A stretch of DNA of 39,148 bases. Origin: Marinobacter alexandrii (GTDB lineage Bacteria; Bacteroidota; Bacteroidia; Cytophagales; Cyclobacteriaceae). This document shows positions 27,734 to 37,636 of this stretch, in pieces. The position numbers were made by a program, and so were the translations under genes. The stretch is taken from the NCBI GenBank assembly GCA_039984955.1, contig JBDWTN010000002.1, positions 1 through 39,148 of the forward strand. The letters are read 5' to 3'. The stretch's first letter is position 1. Each line of letters starts with the position of its first letter. The notes below the pieces were generated by a model. The model saw only the letters and a list, made by a program, of their open reading frames with translations, ran no database searches and was not told the DNA's origin.

Positions 27734-28686
27734 AATGTTCTAGGTGTAGTGGCAATAGTTTCAGAAACTGCTCTAAATAAACCTACAACATCGCTCTCAC
27801 AACTATTGCAGGTAATATTTCCGCTTACAGGAAATGGAAATGTATCAAACACTAATCCGTCATTATTTAACAAGCTGTTAGCATCTTTCCAATATTTATA
27901 GGTAGCAAAAGACATAGACTCAAGGTTTGCATAAAATTCCGTAGGCCAATTTTCTAAAAATTGACAACATGGTAAAATACAAATCATGCCAAAGTCTGTG
28001 GTATCCCTGGCTAGTTCACAAAAAACAGTTTGATCAACAAAACGCCACTCGTCTTTAAAAGTATAGCCAATTGGAACCTTAATATTCTCCGAACAACCTG
28101 CATTGACTTCACAAGCGTACAATGCATACTGGTCAGTCTCTACTTCCGTTTTCTCATTGCTAAAAAAATCAAGGTAAGAGTATCCAAAATTTATTCGTCC
28201 ATATGATTGACTTTCTTGAGCTCCGATTTCAGCTACTGCAACGACCGCTTTTTCATCAACGATAATGTTTTGAGATGACAGTCTTAAAATCAAGGTGTCT
28301 TTTGCCTTTATAGTAAATTCGATAGGTGCTGGTATAGCGTCAAATGACGACTCATACATAAGTCTATTAGACTTGAAAGCCATCATTTTATATTCTTGAC
28401 CTATCTCCCCTACAAAAAAAGGTGAAATAGGAAGATATCTATCTACATCATCGTAAATGAAGTCAAACTCTTCCCCATCTCCTGTTATTACTTTCACATC
28501 TAAGTCTGAAATAGGAATTCGTTCTTCCTCATTTAGAACCCTGTAGATGCGAACGAATGAACGTTCACTTAATGTAGAAATTTTTGCATCAATGACATCT
28601 AGTGTTGAGCTTCTTACATCAAACTGAAACGGTTTACTACATCGGATAGAGAAAAGAATAACAATGACGATCAATATGTTCTTCAT
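27730..28686 (-). CDS. DUF4249 lipoprotein (module copy 1, second)
   Basis: Started at 28686 (318 residues), the protein has a lipobox with Cys16 in F-S-I-R-C-S-K-P-F. An ATG four codons earlier would only add M-E-Y-L and weaken the signal. It keeps the full cysteine set: A-L-Y-A-C with G-C, C-C before F-L-E-N-W, and C-N-S-C in the C-terminal block F-D-T-F-P-F-P-V-S-G-N-I-T-C. The Arg at -1 of the lipobox is unusual. A 71-base gap separates it from the DUF4249 gene upstream, against 10 bases in copy 2, so a secondary promoter is possible here. It overlaps the MG2 gene by 4 bases. Confidence 0.87.
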   Translation of the reverse strand: MKNILIVIVILFSIRCSKPFQFDVRSSTLDVIDAKISTLSERSFVRIYRVLNEEERIPISDLDVKVITGDGEEFDFIYDDVDRYLPISPFFVGEIGQEYKMMAFKSNRLMYESSFDAIPAPIEFTIKAKDTLILRLSSQNIIVDEKAVVAVAEIGAQESQSYGRINFGYSYLDFFSNEKTEVETDQYALYACEVNAGCSENIKVPIGYTFKDEWRFVDQTVFCELARDTTDFGMICILPCCQFLENWPTEFYANLESMSFATYKYWKDANSLLNNDGLVFDTFPFPVSGNITCNSCESDVVGLFRAVSETIATTPRTL

Positions 28687-28757
28687 TAGGTATTCCACGA
28701 TTTGTCAAAATGATTTTAGTAAATCTTTTTCCTTGTATCTAATCTCCTTCATGTCAT

Positions 28758-29711
28758 TCATAGTGATTCAAGCTTTCTAGATTGTACTTCAAAAACTGCT
28801 CTTAATAAACCGACTGTTTCAAAGTCACAATTGACACAGGAAACATTGCCTTTGATCTGAAATGGATAGGTATCAAAGACTAAACCATCATTACTCCTTA
28901 GGCGTTGAACCCCTTCCCAATACTTGAATACCGCAGGAGATACAGACTCTAAATTCACATAGAATTCAACTAACCAACGCTCAAATTCGCTACAACACGG
29001 AAAAGGGCATTCAAAAAGAAAAACACGCTGTTCATCACATTCAGGCGAATAATCCACAAACCTCCAGTTTCTTCTTTTATAAATCCCTAGAGGTATTTCA
29101 AAGTTATTCGTATTGCTTCCTGTGCTTATAGAATTGAACAACGTAAACTCATCCTGCGAAAATAAATTTGAGGTATCTAGTGTATAAAAATCTGCATATT
29201 TGAATCCGTACTGAAATACAGCATACACATTATCTGTATTGCCATTCAATTGAGCTAAAGTAGCGATAGCCTCTTTTTCCACAATTGTATTGGCAGATGA
29301 GACTTCAAAAACCGTTGTATCTTTTGTTAATACATCAAAATCAACTATTGCAGGAACAGTATCTTGTGCAGATTCAAATATCAGACCATCTTCGGTTGTG
29401 GCACGAAGCATATAGCTCACCCCTACTTCCGCAGCAAATGTGCTTGACTGCGGCAGATATGACCCTACTTCCGAGTTATAGATAAAAGCAAATTCCGCTC
29501 CTTCACTGGACAACACTTTCACATCTAGTCCCATGAGAGCATTTTCGTCTACATTCGATTTCGTTTTTTGAATCTTAACATACGAGTTACCTTCAATTGT
29601 TGAAATCTTAGCGTCGAAAATGAAAACTTCCGAATCGATTTTTTCAAATTCATATGGCTCACTACATGCAAAAAATAGGAACGCTATAAAGATTGAGGAT
29701 ATCTTATTCAT
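28758..29711 (-). CDS. DUF4249 lipoprotein (module copy 1, first), missing one conserved cysteine pair
   Basis: The 317-residue protein has a lipobox with Cys16 (L-F-F-A-C-S-E-P-Y-E-F). It keeps the C-C pair before S-E-F-E-R-W and C-V-N-C in the C-terminal block. However, the position where all four paralogs have L-Y/F-S/A-C plus a second Cys about six residues later reads L-F-N-S-I-S-T-G-S-N. Both cysteines are gone together. The start directly follows the TonB receptor stop with no gap, so translation is probably coupled. It is the likely surface lipoprotein partner of the receptor at 29712-32351. Confidence 0.87.
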   Translation of the reverse strand: MNKISSIFIAFLFFACSEPYEFEKIDSEVFIFDAKISTIEGNSYVKIQKTKSNVDENALMGLDVKVLSSEGAEFAFIYNSEVGSYLPQSSTFAAEVGVSYMLRATTEDGLIFESAQDTVPAIVDFDVLTKDTTVFEVSSANTIVEKEAIATLAQLNGNTDNVYAVFQYGFKYADFYTLDTSNLFSQDEFTLFNSISTGSNTNNFEIPLGIYKRRNWRFVDYSPECDEQRVFLFECPFPCCSEFERWLVEFYVNLESVSPAVFKYWEGVQRLRSNDGLVFDTYPFQIKGNVSCVNCDFETVGLLRAVFEVQSRKLESL

Positions 29712-32351
29712 CTAGAATTCGAATTTGTATGTAAGCGTAGGAACAATTCTACCTACATTAACCAATTGAAAAGGCTGGGCTGGAACGTCATTTTCTCCCG
29801 AAAAATAGATGTTTGCCACATTGTCTCTACCGTAGAGATTATAAAGTGTCAAAACCCATCTATCATTGTTTTTTTTCGTTTTTCTTATTCTACTTTTTAG
29901 AGTTACTACTAGATCAAAACGATGATAGTCAGGTATTCTTTCGGAGTTTCTATTAGAGAAATAAGGAATCTCAATTCCTCCGGTCTCATATACTGCGATC
30001 GGGGCACTGATTGGAGCTCCAGTGATGAATGTAAAATTGGAAGATATCGTCCATTTTTTAGTCGCTTTATAGTCGACACTTGCTTTTATGCTATGTGGTC
30101 TATCTGTATAGTATGGATAACTATCCCCTGAGTTAATCTCTACTCCTTGAAATTCATCTATAACAGTAGCTAACGTTCTGGAATACGTGTAGGAAACAAG
30201 CCCTGAAAGTATTCCCTTGTTTTTAGATACTAAAAATTCTAATCCATATGACTTCCCTTGTCCCCTGAGTACATCTTGCTCCAGATTCTCATTGAGTAAT
30301 AAAACTGCTCCTTCACGATAATCTACCAAATCCTCCATATCCTTATAAAAACCATCAATAGAAATTGAAATGTCTCGTTTTTTAAAATCATATTGATAGC
30401 CAAGGGAATATTGATCTATAACCGTGGGTGGGATATACCTATCACTACCCTTCCAAACAGTTGCTGGGTTTACCAAAGCTGTATTGGAAATAAGATGTAA
30501 GAATTGATTGATTCGAGAATAACTAGCCCGCAGTATTTGATTTTTAAATCGGTAATTGATCCCTAACCTAGGCTCCAATGCAAACTTTGAAAAGGTGGCT
30601 TCTTTTGAGTCAAAAACTTTCCTCTCAATGACATTATTCTGAGTATAAGGAGAATTGGGTTGATATATGTTTATTTCAGAGGGTCCATAATTCATAAAAT
30701 AGTTGAGCCTAACACCTGGATTTACCTCAAGCTTATCATTCAATAGTGTAAACAAGTAGCTACCATGTGCCGCAATATTTAGCAACTCTTCCTTATCAAT
30801 TGACTTTGATTGAACGAGAGAGTTTGCCTGTGTCGGTTCTATCTCACCGGTATTGATCGTATAGTTCGCAATATCAATTCCTGCTTCCACCTTATCACCA
30901 CTCACAATACTTTTAAAAGCGAGTTCAGATATGCCATTTTCAAATTTAAACTCATCATTCAACTCAAGCCCTTCGGAAGAATTTGCTAATGAACTTACCA
31001 ATAATTCAGATTCTAAAACCCATTCTTCATTCAAAAGCCTGGACCATTTTAACCCACTATTGAAAGTTTGCCATTGGTAGATTACCCTGTCAGCGTATTT
31101 GAAATAATCTTGACCATAGTAGCTCGTTAGAAACAGGCTATTCTTTGAATCAAGCAGGTACCGAGAACTAAAGTTGGCATCACCAAATTTTGCAGAACTC
31201 CTTATTACATCTGCATCAGGAATGAGTTTCAATATCCAGTTTACATACGATATTCTTCCTCCTACATGAATATCAAGTTTATCATCCAAAAATTTACTTT
31301 TTATGCCTAGGTTAGAATCAATCAGACCTATTCCTCCATTTACATTAAGCTTTTTTGAAGCCCACTTATTCATTTTCACATCAAGCACTGAAGATGATCT
31401 CATTCCATATTTTGCAGGAATATTTCCTTTGTAGATCGTCATATCAGAAATAAAGTCACCATTAAATACAGAAAAGAAACCGAGAAGATGCCCTGGGTTA
31501 TAAATTGTGGTATTGTTCATTAGGACCAATGTTTGATCGTTAGTTCCACCCCTAACATTTAAATAAGATGAACTCTCCCCTGAAACTGTAACTCCAGGGA
31601 GAGCTGTCGCACTTTTTATAACATCTACATTGCCTAGAAAGGATGGCAGTTTTTCTAATTTTTCCAAACTAATCTTCTGCACACCTACTTGTGCCTTTTC
31701 AACACTTTGTTCGAAAGAATTAGCTTCTACCACTACCTCATCCAGCAGTTTTGAATCTGGGAAAAGAGAAATATCCAAATTACCAGAAGAATAAAAGGTA
31801 ATTAACCTTTCCTCTGCCTCTAATCCTACATAACTATATTTCAATTCATAATTACCCGGTTTTAAATCAAGAGAGTAGCCTCCATCATCATCGGTCTTAG
31901 TTACAAGTTTTTCATCAACGATTATGTTAACTCCCGCTAACGAATTGTTAGACTCGTCTGTTAATAAGCCCTGAAGCACATAATCTTCACTATTATTGGA
32001 ATTATCGGGACTACCAATACGAATTGCATCCGCTATTGAAAAGGCCTTCGGATTATTGATTAAGATAGCCTGCTTTTCAAGTTCCAATCGGTTAGGGTAA
32101 ATGAATACATATTTATTCTTATGGATAAGGAGACGGAGGCCAGAATTTGCAATGGAAGATCGTATAACATTCAAGTAGTCCGCATCATCTTTTTCGTCTA
32201 CTTGAAGCGTATCAATTGATTTTTTTTGATAAATGAATCTTTTTTCAGTAGTTGAATCTAGATGCACTAGATATCTCTCTAGTGAAATCGAGTTTTGACA
32301 ATAGGAATACGAAATTGTCAAATAGACAATTAATGTTAGTAGTCTCTTCAT
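29712..32351 (-). CDS. TonB-dependent receptor with STN-like and carboxypeptidase-type domains (module copy 1)
   Basis: The 879-residue receptor is paralogous to the one at 22902-25538 along its whole length. The signal peptide ends in S-Y-C-Q. The STN-like segment contains Y-L-N-V-I-R-S-S-I-A-N-S-G-L-R-L, the regulatory-like sandwich S-L-A-G-V-N-I-I-V-D, and the plug L-P-G-V-T-V-S-G-E-S-S-S-Y-L-N-V-R-G-G. The barrel ends in T-L-T-Y-K-F-E-F. The plug and the last 250 residues are the most alike between paralogs, while extracellular-loop regions and the STN region differ more, as expected if the two recognise different ligands. It heads module copy 1 and shares the 59-bp upstream block. Confidence 0.93.
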   Translation of the reverse strand: MKRLLTLIVYLTISYSYCQNSISLERYLVHLDSTTEKRFIYQKKSIDTLQVDEKDDADYLNVIRSSIANSGLRLLIHKNKYVFIYPNRLELEKQAILINNPKAFSIADAIRIGSPDNSNNSEDYVLQGLLTDESNNSLAGVNIIVDEKLVTKTDDDGGYSLDLKPGNYELKYSYVGLEAEERLITFYSSGNLDISLFPDSKLLDEVVVEANSFEQSVEKAQVGVQKISLEKLEKLPSFLGNVDVIKSATALPGVTVSGESSSYLNVRGGTNDQTLVLMNNTTIYNPGHLLGFFSVFNGDFISDMTIYKGNIPAKYGMRSSSVLDVKMNKWASKKLNVNGGIGLIDSNLGIKSKFLDDKLDIHVGGRISYVNWILKLIPDADVIRSSAKFGDANFSSRYLLDSKNSLFLTSYYGQDYFKYADRVIYQWQTFNSGLKWSRLLNEEWVLESELLVSSLANSSEGLELNDEFKFENGISELAFKSIVSGDKVEAGIDIANYTINTGEIEPTQANSLVQSKSIDKEELLNIAAHGSYLFTLLNDKLEVNPGVRLNYFMNYGPSEINIYQPNSPYTQNNVIERKVFDSKEATFSKFALEPRLGINYRFKNQILRASYSRINQFLHLISNTALVNPATVWKGSDRYIPPTVIDQYSLGYQYDFKKRDISISIDGFYKDMEDLVDYREGAVLLLNENLEQDVLRGQGKSYGLEFLVSKNKGILSGLVSYTYSRTLATVIDEFQGVEINSGDSYPYYTDRPHSIKASVDYKATKKWTISSNFTFITGAPISAPIAVYETGGIEIPYFSNRNSERIPDYHRFDLVVTLKSRIRKTKKNNDRWVLTLYNLYGRDNVANIYFSGENDVPAQPFQLVNVGRIVPTLTYKFEF

Positions 32352-32367
32352 GCTAGGTCAGGTATAA

Positions 32368-32426
32368 AGCTAAACAAAGCTCTATCGCAAAACCATTACC
32401 AATTACTATAAACAACAGGATTTTTC
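32368..32426 (-). promoter_or_regulatory. Conserved upstream block of TonB receptor gene, module copy 1
   Basis: This block begins 17 bases upstream of the receptor ATG, the same distance as in module copy 2, and aligns over 59 bases. The common plus-strand parts are AGCTAA, AAACCA and ACAGGATTTT. Read on the minus strand, the middle gives TGGTTTTG (7 of 8 to TAnnTTTG counting free positions), with a TTG 17 bases further upstream, a possible promoter. The remaining 130 or so bases up to the DUF4249 stop show no gene. Confidence 0.5.
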
Positions 32427-32557
32427 TATTTATGAATTTTTGATACGAAGTATTTCGTTATTGAATCGTCGCACAGTTAGGTTACTAATCGCATATGAAT
32501 AATCCGAACTGAAAAGAAAATTACCATCTCCATTTTAACCGTTAACCGCTTCAATTT

Positions 32558-33535
32558 TTAGAGTATAACAATGCGCTCTTTCGTAGTTTCGGAGGAAGCC
32601 CTTAGCAAACCAAAGAAATTTCCTTCGCATCCATCGCATGTAACATTACCTTTTAATGGAAAGGGATAAGTATCGAAGATGAGTCCGTTATTTTTAGTCA
32701 GTCTCTCCAGATCTTCCCAAAACTCAAAAGACTCTGGAGATAAAGACTCAACGTTGAGTTGGAATATAGTTGGCCATTGTTCTCGATATTCACAGCAACC
32801 CACTGATCGCACATCACAGTTCTCTACAAAGTTTAGTGGAGTAGCTGCTAAGCTATCACAAAAACGATTTACCTTGATAAAAAACCACTCAAAACGGGTA
32901 GTGAATCCTGCAGTTACATCTTCCACGTCTTTACAGTTATTACTATCATCGCAAGAAAAAAGCACAAAATCATCTTCTTTTTTGACTGTGACTGTATCCA
33001 ATGTGAATAAATCCATATAACGGTACTCGAATGCCATTTTGGAAAAAACAGGATTTCCATCAAAAGGAATACTGGCTATTGCGCTAGTAGCTTGCCTCAA
33101 TACCGGCTCGCTTGATTGAGTTGTTTCCACTACGGTAGTATCTCCTATATTAAAATCGAAATCAATACTTTCCTTTACAACATCAAAAGTCGATTCTAGA
33201 GTGATTCCATTGTCTTGTGTTGCAATTACCTTGTACCCTACTCCTTCCTTTGCTGTAAAACCGAAATTGCTTGACACATATTCATTCGTCGCTGTGTCTA
33301 TAGTAGTAAACGAAAACTCCTGACCTTCTGTATCTATAACCTTTATATCAAAATCGCGATATGAAGTGCTTGTTCCATCTTGATTAAGCTGATAAATTCT
33401 GATGAACGATTTGCCAATTTCAGTCGAAACCTTACCATCTAAAATCATCAAACTTCCTCCTCTTTCAAACTCAAATGGCTCTGAGCATGACAGTAAAAAC
33501 ACCAACCACCCTATTAAAAAAGTTAAAAACCTCAT
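32558..33535 (-). CDS. DUF4249 lipoprotein, lead gene outside the duplicated modules
   Basis: The 325-residue protein has a lipobox with Cys17 (F-L-L-S-C-S-E-P-F-E-F). The cysteine set is complete: V-L-F-S-C with N-C, C-C before Y-R-E-Q-W, and C-D-G-C in the C-terminal block F-D-T-Y-P-F-P-L-K-G-N-V-T-C. It looks closest to the first DUF4249 protein of module copy 2 (shared F-E-F/Y-E-F-W, N-N-G-L-I-F-D-T-Y). It has no receptor gene of its own directly upstream; 206 bases separate it from the receptor gene downstream. It may be the remnant of a further module copy that lost its receptor, or a shared subunit. Confidence 0.87.
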   Translation of the reverse strand: MRFLTFLIGWLVFLLSCSEPFEFERGGSLMILDGKVSTEIGKSFIRIYQLNQDGTSTSYRDFDIKVIDTEGQEFSFTTIDTATNEYVSSNFGFTAKEGVGYKVIATQDNGITLESTFDVVKESIDFDFNIGDTTVVETTQSSEPVLRQATSAIASIPFDGNPVFSKMAFEYRYMDLFTLDTVTVKKEDDFVLFSCDDSNNCKDVEDVTAGFTTRFEWFFIKVNRFCDSLAATPLNFVENCDVRSVGCCEYREQWPTIFQLNVESLSPESFEFWEDLERLTKNNGLIFDTYPFPLKGNVTCDGCEGNFFGLLRASSETTKERIVIL

Positions 33536-33608
33536 AGCTAGAGTTCAAGTTTATAAGTGAGAATTAAGAATCATTCTACTAATAATAGTTTTTCATATTA
33601 GCTTAAAA

Positions 33609-33667
33609 AGCTAACAAAGCCCACTCACTAAACCATTATTACTGGTCAAAGAAATCTTGATTTTCTT
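33609..33667 (-). promoter_or_regulatory. Conserved upstream block of lead DUF4249 gene
   Basis: The third copy of the 59-bp block starts 74 bases upstream of the DUF4249 ATG, farther than in the two receptor genes. It shares AGCTAACAAAG and CTAAACCATTA with the receptor blocks and ends in TTGATTTTC where the others have AGGATTTT. The match is the weakest of the three at this last part. Confidence 0.45.
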
Positions 33668-33690
33668 TTAATCTTACCGTTATTATTTGT

Positions 33691-34401
33691 CTAAGCTGAA
33701 ATCTGACGAACCAGCATGCGCTTAGCAACAGGGAGCACTGTTTCATTTAATGGAAACTTGAGTTTACTATATGCTAAGTAAGTAGCTGGATTGGGTAACT
33801 CTTTGAATTGCTTTGCTAAATTGACTTTGATTTTTTCGTACGTTTTGCTAATGCCGCGAATCTCATTCATGATAAACTCGGTAGACATGCTTCTGAATTT
33901 CTCTTCTGCGTGCTCAAACAATGTCATCTGATACCGATATATCACAATATCCTTGGATGAATCTTGACTAATGAATAAATAGCCTTCATCTGAATACAGC
34001 GGAGACACACCTACAGGTTCCAATGCTATATTTTCCTCCACAAACTCAAAAAGCTCTTTGCCTTCTTCCAACATACCTTTCATTTTAGGCAATGCAAATG
34101 CGATAATTTCTTCTATTTGTCGCATTACCTCATCGTCATTTACAATTTTATCATAGGTAAGTCTCAGCTTATTAAAATCCGCTTTTGAAAGTGTCTCTGG
34201 AAAGTTATCGTACATGAGTTTTTTACTCTCCTTCACTTTTATAAGATTCCTGTAATGAAAAACAAGATCTGTCATAAATGGATAAAGCTCTGACTGGTTA
34301 AATCTCTTACTTATATCTTTTAAATAAGCCAGCAAAATATACTTCTTATACTCATAGTCAATTAAGCCTTCTGTCAACCAGTCATGTTTCAAACTATTCA
34401 T
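33691..34401 (-). CDS. Unrecognised soluble helical protein
   Basis: From the ATG at 34401 the product has 236 residues. An ATG 90 bases upstream is open too, but would add M-I-C-Q-L-P-L-N-P-R and overlap a probable promoter region, and the strong start M-N-S-L-K-H-D-W-L-T-E-G-L-I-D-Y-E-Y-K-K-Y follows. The sequence is mostly helical and charged (K-Y-I-L-L-A-Y-L-K-D-I-S-K-R-F; H-A-E-E-K-F-R-S-M-S). It has no signal peptide, membrane helix or catalytic motif that I recognise. It stands alone between the lead DUF4249 gene and the divergent groES. The function is unknown; a cytoplasmic role is likely. Confidence 0.75.
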   Translation of the reverse strand: MNSLKHDWLTEGLIDYEYKKYILLAYLKDISKRFNQSELYPFMTDLVFHYRNLIKVKESKKLMYDNFPETLSKADFNKLRLTYDKIVNDDEVMRQIEEIIAFALPKMKGMLEEGKELFEFVEENIALEPVGVSPLYSDEGYLFISQDSSKDIVIYRYQMTLFEHAEEKFRSMSTEFIMNEIRGISKTYEKIKVNLAKQFKELPNPATYLAYSKLKFPLNETVLPVAKRMLVRQISA

Positions 34402-34526
34402 ACGATTTCCTGTTTTAAGTGAGAGAAGGTAAATATCAAATGTCAGTATGTCAAGATAAAAACGTGGATTTAGAGGAAGTTGGCATATCATCCTGCAAAA
34501 TTGTCATATACATGGATCAAATAACC

Positions 34527-34555
34527 TGACATTCTGTGCTTGGCACATTTAATGA
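34527..34555 (+). promoter_or_regulatory. groES upstream region: TGACA-N3-TGTGC motif and TGGCAC box
   Basis: TGACA-TTC-TGTGC at 34527-34539 resembles the inverted repeat before miaB. TGGCAC follows at 34541-34546, a perfect sigma-54 -24 element, but the -12 position reads ATGA (34552-34555) instead of TTGC. A sigma-54 promoter is possible, not secure. No CIRCE inverted repeat (TTAGCACTC-N9-GAGTGCTAA) is present, so HrcA control is unlikely. Confidence 0.3.
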
Positions 34556-34603
34556 TAATGGGTTTATCAAATTGAATTCAACTAAACTTAAACGTTTACA
34601 AAC

Positions 34604-34882
34604 ATGTCTAAAGTAAATTTCAAACCACTTGCTGACAGAGTTCTAGTAGAACCTGCTGCGGCTGAAGAAAAAACAGCTTCTGGAATCATTATTCCTGACA
34701 CTGCGAAGGAAAAACCTCAAAGAGGACAAATCGTGGCTATCGGTACTGGTAAGAAAGACGAGCCAATTAATGTAAAAGTCGGAGATCAGGTACTCTATGG
34801 TAAGTACTCAGGAACCGAGGTAACAATCGAAGGTAAAGAGTTCTTAATAATGAAAGAAGCTGATATCTACGGTATAGTATAA
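34604..34882 (+). CDS. groES: Co-chaperonin GroES
   Basis: The 92-residue protein begins with [12 protein letters not shown] and carries the mobile loop [11 protein letters not shown], whose I-I-I-P segment binds GroEL. It caps the GroEL ring to close the folding chamber in the cytoplasm. The length is normal. groEL follows 31 bases later, so the pair forms the usual operon. Confidence 0.98.
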   Translation: MSKVNFKPLADRVLVEPAAAEEKTASGIIIPDTAKEKPQRGQIVAIGTGKKDEPINVKVGDQVLYGKYSGTEVTIEGKEFLIMKEADIYGIV

Positions 34883-34898
34883 TTTAATATAAAACTGA

Positions 34899-36747
<1,849 letters not shown>

Positions 36748-36933
36748 CACTATGCGCGTTACATTAATTTTAAAGTTCATTTGAGAGCCGATATAGTAGC
36801 AGGAATGAAAAAAATAAATGGATTCCTATCATTGTAATTCTATCAGCTTCATGTTAACAAGATGTGGTGAACAACGAACTAGAGTGGTTGATGCAAAAAT
36901 TACGACTGAACATTAAATTACTTTGAAACCATC

Positions 36934-37446
36934 ATGAAAATCAAGGTCAGTTTATTTTTTCTCAGCATGATTTTCTTTGTCAATCTATATGCTCAAATCG
37001 GATTTTTAAAGGTTAACGAACGTTTTGAGGATAATACTTTTACTACAATGGATGGAGAACAAGTCATTCTTGATTCCATTCACAATAAAGTGTTTGTAAT
37101 GAACTTTTGGAATATTGGGTGTACAGGGTGTGAGCAGGAAAGAACATTTCTCAACGAACTTTATCATAATTACAAAAATCAAGATGTAGTTTTCTGGTCT
37201 ATTACAATGACTTCAAAGGAAAAACTAGATTCTTATTTAAAGAAACATCCGATTGATTGGGAAGTTAAAGGAGGTATCGATTTTTTAGGATTTAAAGGAG
37301 ATCAAACATTCTTAGTTAACTGTATTCCTACAACAATATTAATTGATAAGGAACGGAATGTGATTTATTCACAATGTGGAACAATTTTAGAAGGAGAGAG
37401 TGGAGATTATTTCATGAAATTGATTGATGGGGCCTTATCAAAGTAA
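36934..37446 (+). CDS. TlpA/thioredoxin-like exported thiol-disulfide oxidoreductase
   Basis: The 170-residue protein has a signal peptide (about 1-20, ending L-Y-A-Q), then a thioredoxin fold. The active site is W-N-I-G-C-T-G-C-E (C63, C66), and the cis-Pro loop is C-I-P-T-T-I-L-I-D. Two further cysteines (before I-P-T-T and in S-Q-C-G) are not in the classical fold. TlpA-like proteins reduce or form disulfides in the periplasm. The gene is alone, flanked by the two copies of the groEL 3' repeat, so it was probably brought in with or between them. TTACTTTG at 36918 is a possible promoter element. Confidence 0.88.
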   Translation: MKIKVSLFFLSMIFFVNLYAQIGFLKVNERFEDNTFTTMDGEQVILDSIHNKVFVMNFWNIGCTGCEQERTFLNELYHNYKNQDVVFWSITMTSKEKLDSYLKKHPIDWEVKGGIDFLGFKGDQTFLVNCIPTTILIDKERNVIYSQCGTILEGESGDYFMKLIDGALSK

Positions 37447-37611
37447 GGCAGGAATCACGTTTTCAGCATGCTGCTACTGTAGGTATTCACCAACAAGCTT
37501 TTTCTCCACATATTAGGAATGTATCGTTAGTCACAAAACCAACAATGGCAAGAGTGCCATTGATTATGCTGAGGTAAAGGTCTTCTAGATACTAATTTTA
37601 TTGAATAAATA
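37447..37611 (+). other. Non-coding DNA with possible decayed internal groEL remnant
   Basis: No open gene is seen. Bases about 37547-37575 read GGCAAG, CCATTG, ATTAT and GCTGAGG in order with small gaps. GroEL has the same words at about 35640-35670 (coding [10 protein letters not shown]). It may be a worn piece of a once longer second groEL copy; the match is short and could be chance. Confidence 0.3.
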
Positions 37612-37634
37612 GGCACGGGAGTTACTTCCGTGCC
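37612..37634 (+). repeat. Hairpin at the left edge of the second groEL copy
   Basis: GGCACGGGAG and CTTCCGTGCC pair (one G-T wobble) around a TTA loop. No T-run follows on the plus strand. It ends exactly where similarity to groEL begins (37634), so it may be the terminator of the TlpA gene truncated at the recombination joint, or part of the joining mechanism. Confidence 0.6.
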
Positions 37635-37636
37635 AG

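Larger units (their letters stand above)
18949..32351 (-). repeat. Tandemly duplicated four-gene outer-membrane module
   Basis: In transcription order, genes 29712-32351, 28758-29711, 27730-28686 and 25697-27733 are TonB receptor, DUF4249, DUF4249 and MG2-plug protein. Genes 22902-25538, 21943-22902, 20970-21932 and 18949-20973 repeat the same order and orientation. The receptors share well over half their residues by eye, and the MG2-plug and DUF4249 proteins are clearly paralogous. Third codon positions differ widely, so the duplication is not recent. Junction types also match: the receptor stop touches the first DUF4249 start, and the second DUF4249 overlaps the MG2 gene by 4 bases in both copies. 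Confidence 0.9.

Noticed and set aside
18949-33535. SusC/SusD polysaccharide utilisation locus
   Set aside because: There is no SusD-like gene and no glycoside hydrolase or lyase; the partner lipoproteins are DUF4249.
34527-34603. CIRCE operator before groES
   Set aside because: Neither half of the CIRCE inverted repeat is present between the flanking gene and the groES ATG.
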